NCBI GenBank assembly: GCA_012267605.1
Contig: JAAXGF010000208.1
Span: 1 to 11,339 of the forward strand
DNA: 11,339 nt
Source of the DNA: Alphaproteobacteria bacterium
GTDB taxonomy: Bacteria; Pseudomonadota; Alphaproteobacteria; JAAXGF01
Reading direction: 5' to 3'
This document shows positions 1 to 5,327 of the stretch, piece by piece; positions within the stretch are counted from its first letter, which is position 1; the number at the start of each line of letters is the position of its first letter. A program made the position numbers and the translations under genes. Under the pieces are notes generated by a model that worked only from the letters and a program-made list of their open reading frames with translations, had not been told where the DNA came from and did not search any database.

Positions 1-989
1 TCCGGCACCTGGACGGCAACGATCAAACCCTGTTGTTTGCCGCACCCAACGCACAGGCAACATTGCGTGATGGCGGCGGGAAGCAAATTTTTCTTGGGTT
101 CTTCGGCCAGATCGACGTCAGTCCGATCGAGGAATTCGAAGTGTTGCTGAGCGGTCGCGTGGACTACTTCAAGAACTATGACGGATTCCAGGAGCTCGCA
201 CTGGGAGGTACGACCAATTTTCCCAGTGACGGCACGACCCGCTTCAACCCCAAATTGGCTGTCAGATATCAGATCGTCGATTTTTTCGCGGTGCGCGGAT
301 CAGTCTACAAGGCGTTTCGCGCTCCCCATCTTAACGAATTGTTCCGTACCTTCAGCTCCACCTCAATCGCCATCGGCGCAAACCCCAATCTGAAGCCGGA
401 AACCCTGAAAGGCGGCGAGGTCGGTTTCGAAATTGACCACGGACTGTTTTACGGCCAAGTCAATTTCTTCCAGAACAACGTGGACGACTTCATCGGCACC
501 GCGCCCACCGCCTTTTTCCCGGTATTTACGCTAACGCGTTTCAATGTCGGCGAATTGCGCAGCCGTGGCGTGGAAGTCGACCTAGACATCGCGGTCACGG
601 ATACGATCACTTTCGAGGGTGGTTATTCCTTTACCGACGCCGACGTTCTGGACTTCGATCAGCGCCGCGCTTTCGAAGGCAACGATAATGCCGACGTTCC
701 CCATCACAAGGGCTTTTTCGGTCTGACCTATAGCGACTTCGGATTGCGCGCGTCGGCGCGGGGCCGGGCCGTCGGCGAGCGTTTCAGCGATTTGTCCAAT
801 GATCCCGATCGCGAGCTCGAAGCCCACTTTGTCCTCGACTTACAGGTTTCCTATGAGGTCCATCCGGGCGTTGAGATTTTTGCTATCGGCCAGAACGTGC
901 TGGACGAGGACTACGACGTCGATATCGGCAACATAACCCGCGTTGGCGCACCCGCGCAGGGGTTCGGGGGATTTCGTGTCAAGTTTTAG
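1..989 (+). CDS. TonB-dependent outer-membrane receptor, C-terminal part (5' end outside window)
   Basis: The reading frame is open from the first complete codon (base 3) to the TAG at 987-989, so the window holds about the last 328 residues of a longer protein, and the TTG at 33 is not a real start. The sequence has the alternating pattern of an outer-membrane beta-barrel. It carries hallmarks of the TonB-dependent receptor barrel: a VYKAFRAPHLNELF-type segment, NPNLKPE, a FNVGELRSRGVEVD strand, the late GQNVLDEDYD strand, and a terminal Phe in RVKF as used for BAM recognition. The plug domain and TonB box would lie upstream and are not visible, so the ligand cannot be guessed. Such receptors import chelated metals, haem, cobalamin or oligosaccharides using energy from TonB/ExbBD. 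A dedicated exbB-exbD-exbD-tonB set follows on the same strand, which suggests that this receptor is its client. The next gene starts 93 bp downstream with no convincing terminator between. Confidence 0.93.
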   Translation, partial: RHLDGNDQTLLFAAPNAQATLRDGGGKQIFLGFFGQIDVSPIEEFEVLLSGRVDYFKNYDGFQELALGGTTNFPSDGTTRFNPKLAVRYQIVDFFAVRGSVYKAFRAPHLNELFRTFSSTSIAIGANPNLKPETLKGGEVGFEIDHGLFYGQVNFFQNNVDDFIGTAPTAFFPVFTLTRFNVGELRSRGVEVDLDIAVTDTITFEGGYSFTDADVLDFDQRRAFEGNDNADVPHHKGFFGLTYSDFGLRASARGRAVGERFSDLSNDPDRELEAHFVLDLQVSYEVHPGVEIFAIGQNVLDEDYDVDIGNITRVGAPAQGFGGFRVKF

Positions 990-1082
990 CTCAAGGGCCG
1001 ACGTCTCGATCAAACGTCGCATCGCTCGCCCTCGGCAGGATTTGATCACCATTCGTCACAGGCTCAAGCTGGGAGGAAACAC

Positions 1083-2357
1083 ATGCGCTCAATATTGAAT
1101 GGCCTATTTTCCAGTGGTTCGGCGGAGCAATGTCCCGCCAACCGTGCGCAACTCGAACCGAGTGCAGTCATCGCTGTCCTGGGTGCGGTCCTTTCGTTTG
1201 GTGGGTGTGCCGATAAGGCTGCTAAGCCGCCGCCAAGCGCTGTCGGTGTTGCTTATCCGCGTTCTGATCTTGCGGGTGTGGACAGCCTGGACGTCTATGT
1301 CGAGAACGATATCATCCACGTTCTGCTGGCTGGGCCGGGCGACGACTCCCGAATCGGTTTGCGATATACCCGATCAGAGGACGGCGGCGCCTCCTGGTCG
1401 CCTCCCTCAACGATAGCAACTGCAGACGCGGAACCAAATCATCCTCACCGGGGTAATGACGTTCAACTTGCCGCGCGAGGAAACACGGTTGTTGCTGTCT
1501 GGCAAGTAGCGGGTAGCGGATTCAAGGGATCGGGACCGATGCGTACGGCGTATTCCGAGGACGGCGGTGTCAGCTGGCGGGCCGGTTCCGATCCGGCCGA
1601 CGATGGTGGCACCGGTGGCCACGCGTTCATCGATTTGGCGGTCGACACGGGCGGCGCCTTTCATATCGTCTGGCTGGACAGTCGCGCGGGAAAAGGTCAA
1701 CAAGGATTATTTCACGCGCGCTCGGCTGATGGGGGGCGGAGTTGGTCCAAGAACGTCACAATCGAGGCCAAGACCTGCCAATGTTGTTGGAATACGTTGA
1801 CCACGTGCGCCAACGGCGATCTGCAGGTCGGCTATCGCCAATTTCTGCCGCGCGACATGGCGCTATCGCGTTCGTTCGATGGCGGTGAAACATGGCGGAC
1901 CGTGGGCGTGATGGGTAGCTTCGACTGGCAAGTGGATTTCTGTCCCCATGTCGGCGGAGGACTCGCCAGCGGCCAAGACGAAGGCGAGTTTCATGCCACC
2001 GTGTGGACCGGGAAAGCGGAGGACGTAGGTGTCCACTACACCACTTCGGGCGATGGTGGTGCTATTTGGAGCCAGCCTCGGCGGCTCGGTGGTAAATCGG
2101 CCAAAAACAGTGATATTGCTGCGGGCGGAGAAGGGCAGGTCGCTGCTGTATGGGATGCGGTGGATTCGGATGCGAGCCTTATCTACGGTGCCATATCAGA
2201 CGATGGCGGTCTCACATTTCGTACCCGTGTCTTGCGCGTGAGTGACGAATGGCTCGCAAGTCACCCCCGCGTAATTGCCACCCGCTTCGGATTCCGTGTC
2301 TTGTGGACTGAAACGCGGGATGAGGACGCCGCCGTCTGGGCGGTTGCCGTCTTATAA
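1083..2357 (+). CDS. Asp-box (sialidase/BNR-like) beta-propeller lipoprotein with CxCC motif
   Basis: This is a 424-residue protein. The start is an ATG preceded by GGAGG at 1072-1076 with 6-nt spacing. The N-terminus has a rather long polar stretch (1-28), a hydrophobic core (about 28-41) and a lipobox-like FGGC with Cys42, so a lipoprotein is likely. Six Asp-box motifs (S-x-D-x-G-x-x-W type) lie at about 98-105, 158-165, 214-221, 264-271, 322-329 and 372-379, the last ending in Phe. These indicate a sialidase-like beta-propeller. Between repeats three and five is a cysteine pattern, CQCC at 232-235 with C242 nearby, then FCPHVGGG with C287 and H289. From memory, a CxCC followed by CPxxG pattern recurs in a group of proteins labelled exo-alpha-sialidase-like, but I know of no proven activity. 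The arginine triad and Tyr/Glu nucleophile of true sialidases could not be located, so glycosidase activity is doubtful. Its position between a TonB receptor and exbB suggests an accessory role in ligand capture, possibly binding metal through the cysteines (inference). Confidence 0.85.
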   Translation: MRSILNGLFSSGSAEQCPANRAQLEPSAVIAVLGAVLSFGGCADKAAKPPPSAVGVAYPRSDLAGVDSLDVYVENDIIHVLLAGPGDDSRIGLRYTRSEDGGASWSPPSTIATADAEPNHPHRGNDVQLAARGNTVVAVWQVAGSGFKGSGPMRTAYSEDGGVSWRAGSDPADDGGTGGHAFIDLAVDTGGAFHIVWLDSRAGKGQQGLFHARSADGGRSWSKNVTIEAKTCQCCWNTLTTCANGDLQVGYRQFLPRDMALSRSFDGGETWRTVGVMGSFDWQVDFCPHVGGGLASGQDEGEFHATVWTGKAEDVGVHYTTSGDGGAIWSQPRRLGGKSAKNSDIAAGGEGQVAAVWDAVDSDASLIYGAISDDGGLTFRTRVLRVSDEWLASHPRVIATRFGFRVLWTETRDEDAAVWAVAVL

Positions 2358-2373
2358 ACACGCAAAAAGCAAT

Positions 2374-2388
2374 GGGAGGCACAGAGTG
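2374..2388 (+). promoter_or_regulatory. Shine-Dalgarno GGGAGG and GTG start of the small secreted protein
   Basis: GGGAGG at 2374-2379 is followed after 6 nt by GTG at 2386-2388. This favours the GTG over the in-frame ATG at 2395, which would be 15 nt away. It sets the N-terminus of the signal-peptide frame. The TTG at 2442 in the other frame has no ribosome-binding site and would remove the signal peptide. Confidence 0.6.
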
Positions 2389-2852
2389 ACAACAATGACC
2401 AGAAAAGGGGCGCGGGACTGCCGCGTCGGGCGCTCGATAGTTTGTGCTGTGCTTTGTGGTTTCGCCGCTGTGGGCACTTGCGTGTCGTCGGCGGCGCGCG
2501 CGGAGACCAAATCACTTTGGAACTCAATAAACTCGAGGATCGGAATGGCGCCTGCCGCGCCTACCTGGTGTTCGGCAATGGTAGCGGCGAAAGTTTCGAT
2601 GACTTTGTGCTCGATCTCATCGTTTTTGACCGCGATCAGGTGATTGCCAAGCACTTGGCCGTCGATGCCGCTCCGTTGCGTGCAGATAAGACGATTGTAA
2701 AGATGTTTGATATCGTCGGAATCGGCTGCGAGCAAATCGGTCGCGTCCTATTGAACGATATCACCAGGTGCGAAAGCGTGGGTGGTGCGCGCACCGACTG
2801 CATCGATAAGGTGGCACCGTCGTCACGCGCCGCTGCCGAGCTGGTCAAATAG
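2386..2852 (+). pseudogene. small secreted Cys-containing protein, split by a 1-nt frameshift
   Basis: Two reading frames together make one sensible protein. The first frame starts at GTG 2386 behind GGGAGG and encodes a clear signal peptide: Arg/Lys-rich start, a hydrophobic run from SIVCAVLCGFAA, and an ARA-E cleavage site. It then turns into nonsense and stops at 2643. The second frame, open up to TAG 2850-2852, encodes the plausible mature part beginning DQITLELNKLED, then RAYLVFGN, a beta-rich segment, and four Cys (in GAC, IGC, TRC, TDC contexts). The junction is around 2500-2510 (GCGCGGAGACCAA). Restoring one G after GGAG would read ARA-EDQITLELNKLED through the join, giving about 155 residues. 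It lies 28 bp after the Asp-box lipoprotein and 31 bp before exbB, so it belongs to the operon. I do not recognise a named family; I expect a periplasmic accessory protein. The break may be a sequencing or assembly error, a true null mutation, or less likely recoding. An automatic caller would probably report only the 2442-2852 part. Confidence 0.7.
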
Positions 2853-2883
2853 CCATGGAAGACGTTGAACGGAGGGCCCAACT

Positions 2884-3621
2884 ATGACCCATTTTGCGGA
2901 CACCCCCAGCGAGCTTCTGCCCCATTCGCCCTTGGACCCGATCGCAACGATTGAACGTGCTCTGTCCATCGTTCAGCTTGGCGGACCGGTGATCATGATA
3001 TTGGGTGCAATGTCTCTGGTTGGGTTCGCCGTCGTCCTGCTGAAGGTATACCAGTTTGTGGTTCTCAGAGTGGAGGCTCGGCGATTTATTGGAGACTGTC
3101 TGGCCGATTGGCGTGCCGGCCGGATTGACCAGTGCGCTGCGGCATTGGCCCAGGAGCGGAACCCAATTGCGCGGGTTCTCGAAGTGGCAATTTCGGGTCG
3201 AACGCGTGCTGGTGCCAACCTCGAATTGGTGCGCGAACGTGCCCATGCGGTCGCCAGTGGCCAGCTCGAGGAGCTGCGCTCGTATCTCCGAGTGCTGGAA
3301 GTGATCGCGAGCCTCAGCCCCTTGTTGGGCCTGTTCGGCACCGTGCTTGGCATGATCGATGCCTTCCAGAAATTGCAGGAAGCGGGGACCCAAGTGAATC
3401 CGGCCATCCTGTCGGGTGGAATCTGGGAAGCTTTGTTGACGACCGCCGCCGGGCTGGCCGTCGCTATTCCGGCAGCCATAGCGGTGACCTGGATTCAGCG
3501 CATCATCGAGCGTCTCGGGCACGATATGGAAACGTCGGTGACCGAGGTGTTCACGTCCGAACTTGACGGTGCAGTTGAGGATTCGGCGGTGGAAGGGCTG
3601 GTCCGCGATGCAACTACCTAA
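2884..3621 (+). CDS. exbB: ExbB, MotA/TolQ/ExbB-family proton channel subunit
   Basis: This 245-residue inner-membrane protein forms the pentameric proton channel that, with ExbD, drives TonB. GGAGGG at 2871-2876 lies 7 nt before the ATG. Three membrane segments are visible at about 33-58, 138-160 and 180-205, the ExbB topology. The family signatures are present: SPLLGLFGTVLGM (about 145-157, Thr153 corresponding to E. coli Thr148 by motif) and GIWEALLTTAAGLAVAIPA (about 179-197, with Glu182 and Thr187 in the places of E. coli Glu176 and Thr181). The polar channel residues are therefore intact. TolQ is the main alternative, but the neighbours (receptor upstream, two exbD and tonB downstream, no tolA, tolB or pal) point to ExbB. 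The 3' end overlaps the start of exbD by 14 bp, which suggests translational coupling. Confidence 0.95.
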   Translation: MTHFADTPSELLPHSPLDPIATIERALSIVQLGGPVIMILGAMSLVGFAVVLLKVYQFVVLRVEARRFIGDCLADWRAGRIDQCAAALAQERNPIARVLEVAISGRTRAGANLELVRERAHAVASGQLEELRSYLRVLEVIASLSPLLGLFGTVLGMIDAFQKLQEAGTQVNPAILSGGIWEALLTTAAGLAVAIPAAIAVTWIQRIIERLGHDMETSVTEVFTSELDGAVEDSAVEGLVRDATT

Positions 3622-4016
3622 ACCGTCCCGTGCCCGCCAACTTATCAGTCTCACGCCGTTAATCGACGTGGTCTTCATCCTGCTCGTATTCTTTATGCTG
3701 GTATCGAGTTTTCAGAGCATGCAGGCGGTCGAGATTGATACCCCTGGCGGCACCGCAACAACGACGTCTATGGAAGGTGCGGTTCTGGTACGCCTGTTGT
3801 CCGACGGTACACTCGACCTCAACGGCACCGCAATCAACCCGGCCAGCTTGACCGATCACGTGGAAACGTGTCTGACGCGTAATCCGGGCCAACGATTTTT
3901 AGTGCAAGCGGAGCCAGGAGTGCCGTTTCAACGGGTGGTTACGATATTCGACCGGTTTGGCCGAGGCGGGAACCGCGAACGTGGGCCTAACGCGCGGCCG
4001 AGGGCAAACCCAGTGA
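3608..4016 (+). pseudogene. exbD: ExbD (first copy) with a 1-nt frameshift near 3956-3958
   Basis: ExbD anchors in the inner membrane by one helix and works inside the ExbB pentamer. The start is the ATG at 3608 inside the end of exbB, with GGAAGGG at 3591-3597 upstream; starting further upstream at 3563 would add a meaningless extension. Residues 15-32 (LTPLIDVVFILLVFFMLV) are the family's membrane helix with the essential Asp20 (GAC 3665-3667). The frame is sound to IFDRF. After the TTT at 3956-3958 it reads through arginine-rich nonsense into the next gene. Removing one T from CGGTTTGGCC gives IFDRLAEAGTANVGLTRG, a normal ExbD ending, closed by TGA at 4014-4016 after 135 residues, the usual size. 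That TGA overlaps the GTG of the second exbD as GTGA, exactly like the next junction. So the long ORF 3608-4426 is a frameshift product of two genes. Error, decay and programmed +1 shifting remain possible. Confidence 0.85.
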
Positions 4017-4426
4017 GATTGCGTCGGCCCGAGCGCCCCTTCGAGGGCGAGAACATCTTGCCGCTGATCAACGTCGTGTTTCTGTTGCTCATTTTCTTTC
4101 TTCTCGCTGGCCAAATGAGGCCAGCGGAGATCATCGCCGTCGAACCGCCGAATTCGGCCGGCGAGGCCAAACCCCGGTCGCAAGCGGGGCAGCTTTTGAT
4201 CGGTGCAGACGGGCGCGTCGCCCTTGGCGAGAACGAATTGAATGACACGGAACTGTTTGAGACGGTGTCGGTGTTGGTTGAGGAAGCACCAGGGATAGTG
4301 CTGCGGCTGAAGGCTGATCGGGCAATGGACGCCGCTCGGGCAATCGACGTAATGACGATTTTGCACAATGCCGGGGTAGAGAAGGTAACCCTGATGACCG
4401 AACAGCGAACCGAGCTGGCGCCGTGA
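4013..4426 (+). CDS. exbD: ExbD-family protein (second copy) with Asn in place of the membrane Asp
   Basis: This is a 137-residue protein starting at GTG 4013, which overlaps the restored stop of the first exbD as GTGA. In the sequence as given it is also in frame with the upstream exbD, so a gene caller may merge both into one 273-residue ORF. The single membrane helix (about 15-33, ILPLINVVFLLLIFFLLAG) is clearly ExbD-like. However, the position of the essential proton-carrying Asp holds Asn20 (AAC, 4070-4072); in E. coli ExbD this is Asp25, where an Asn substitution is known to inactivate. The periplasmic domain keeps the ExbD pattern: an APGIVLRLKADRAMDAARAIDVM-like stretch, then GVEKVTLMTE. 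It could form a heterodimer with the first ExbD, so that only one subunit carries the Asp (inference). The stop TGA overlaps the tonB start as GTGA. Confidence 0.88.
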   Translation: MRLRRPERPFEGENILPLINVVFLLLIFFLLAGQMRPAEIIAVEPPNSAGEAKPRSQAGQLLIGADGRVALGENELNDTELFETVSVLVEEAPGIVLRLKADRAMDAARAIDVMTILHNAGVEKVTLMTEQRTELAP

Positions 4427-5196
4427 GACTCGGGTGGCGCCATTGGCTCGCCGCGCTGGCGGTCGCTGTTCTTGCCCATGGCGGGATGGTGGCCATGTTT
4501 CAGGTTGCCGATAAGCGGGATGGCACAAAAGTCGCCGGGTTCGGGGAGATCCAGGTAACGCTTTCCCTTTCAGCGCCGTCTATGAACGCAGATTCCGCGA
4601 GTGCGCTGGATGTGGAGACCGTTGCCCCCTCAGCACCGGATTTGGTTGAGACGGTGGCGATCGAGCCACAGGTGACGGAAGCGATGTCAATCGAACCGGT
4701 CGAGATGGTGGAGTACATCGTTCCCACCGAGGATCCAACAGATTACCTGGTTGTCGCCGCGTCGGAGCCGCCGGAAAGGACAGCTGTCGAAGCCTTACCC
4801 GTCGCTGTGCAGGCTGCCGAGCCAGAGGAAAACCCCACCGGTCCGGCGCTTGATTCTACCGATAGTCCTCAAAGCACGCCGGCCGCTACGCCGGTCGCCG
4901 CGAACGGTGCGCGAAACGATTACTTCTCCCACTTGCGATCGTGGTTGGAGCAGCACAAGAAATACCCGCGAAGCGCGCGTATCCGGCGTCAAGAGGGAAC
5001 GGTAACCGTGCGATTTGTCGTTCAGCCAAGCGGAAATTTACTGTCGTACGCCGTCGAGCAAGGCTCCGGGTTCGCTCTGCTCGATCGAGAGGCCCTCGAG
5101 ATGTTGCGGCGTGCGTCGCCGCTTCCAGCGATTCCTGAAGCGTTAGGGCGTGACAGCTTGGAACTCGTGCTGCCGGTGGCGTTCTATTTGCGTTGA
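4423..5196 (+). CDS. tonB: TonB energy-transducing protein
   Basis: This 257-residue periplasm-spanning protein passes energy from ExbBD to outer-membrane receptors. It starts at GTG 4423, overlapping the exbD stop by 4 bp, so it is probably translationally coupled. Residues 8-26 form the N-terminal membrane anchor and include His19 (LAHGG), matching the conserved His20 of the E. coli TonB helix. Residues 27-165 are a low-complexity linker rich in Glu, Pro, Ala and Val, without the Lys-Pro repeats of the enterobacterial protein. Residues 166-257 are the TonB C-terminal domain, with the YP motif at 181-182 (KKYPRSARIRRQEG), the TVTVRFVVQPSG strand, and GSGFALLDREALEMLRRASPLPAIPE. The conserved features are intact. 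With exbB and two exbD directly upstream it forms a dedicated energising set for the receptor at the start of the window. I see no rho-independent terminator with a T-run behind it. Confidence 0.95.
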   Translation: MRLGWRHWLAALAVAVLAHGGMVAMFQVADKRDGTKVAGFGEIQVTLSLSAPSMNADSASALDVETVAPSAPDLVETVAIEPQVTEAMSIEPVEMVEYIVPTEDPTDYLVVAASEPPERTAVEALPVAVQAAEPEENPTGPALDSTDSPQSTPAATPVAANGARNDYFSHLRSWLEQHKKYPRSARIRRQEGTVTVRFVVQPSGNLLSYAVEQGSGFALLDREALEMLRRASPLPAIPEALGRDSLELVLPVAFYLR

Positions 5197-5327
5197 TTGA
5201 ATCCGGCTCGGATTCCTTGGCGAAATCCGGTCAGCGACCGCAAAATCCTCATTACACAAAATATGGTGTGAATCCAGTTTAGAAATCGAATAAGTTTTCG
5301 CCACATTCATGAACGGAGGACTTCGGA
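5197..5327 (+). promoter_or_regulatory. gap between tonB and the cytochrome gene: hairpin, AATCC repeats, possible operator
   Basis: This 131-bp gap is AT-richer than its surroundings and probably carries a promoter or regulator site. GAATCCG (5199-5205) and CGGATTC (5209-5215) form a 7-bp hairpin with a 3-nt loop directly after the tonB stop; no T-run follows, so termination would be weak. AATCC occurs four times in the same orientation (5200-5204, 5224-5228, 5244-5248, 5271-5275), twice as AATCCGG, and once inverted inside the hairpin. A partial dyad, ACAC-N8-GTGT, lies at 5254-5269. GGAGGA at 5315-5320 is the ribosome-binding site of the next gene. I could not assign convincing -35 and -10 boxes. 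Confidence 0.4.

Noticed and set aside
999..1019. CGACG-N11-CGTCG inverted repeat after the receptor gene as a terminator.
   Set aside because: The stem is only 5 bp with a long loop and no T-run; read-through into the next gene is more likely.
1083..2357. A true sialidase (sialic-acid hydrolase).
   Set aside because: Asp boxes show only the propeller fold. The catalytic arginine triad and Tyr/Glu pair could not be recognised, and the cysteine motif points to another role.
2442..2852. A complete 136-residue cytoplasmic protein starting at TTG 2442.
   Set aside because: It has no ribosome-binding site, its first 20 residues look like out-of-frame sequence, and a clean signal peptide with RBS lies in the neighbouring frame just upstream.
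2845..3678. Long minus-strand ORF of 277 codons opposite exbB.
   Set aside because: It is a shadow of exbB: the plus strand has full ExbB motifs and the minus translation is His/Arg/Gln-rich with no family features.
3563..4426. A single 287-residue ExbD-ExbD fusion protein starting at 3563.
   Set aside because: The part before 3608 lies inside exbB and has no family similarity. The bridge between the two domains is out-of-frame sequence, and a 1-nt correction gives two normal genes with a GTGA overlap.
3899..4528. Minus-strand ORFs (about 120-209 codons) opposite the exbD genes.
   Set aside because: They are shadows of exbD and tonB, with low-complexity Arg/Pro/Ser-rich translations.
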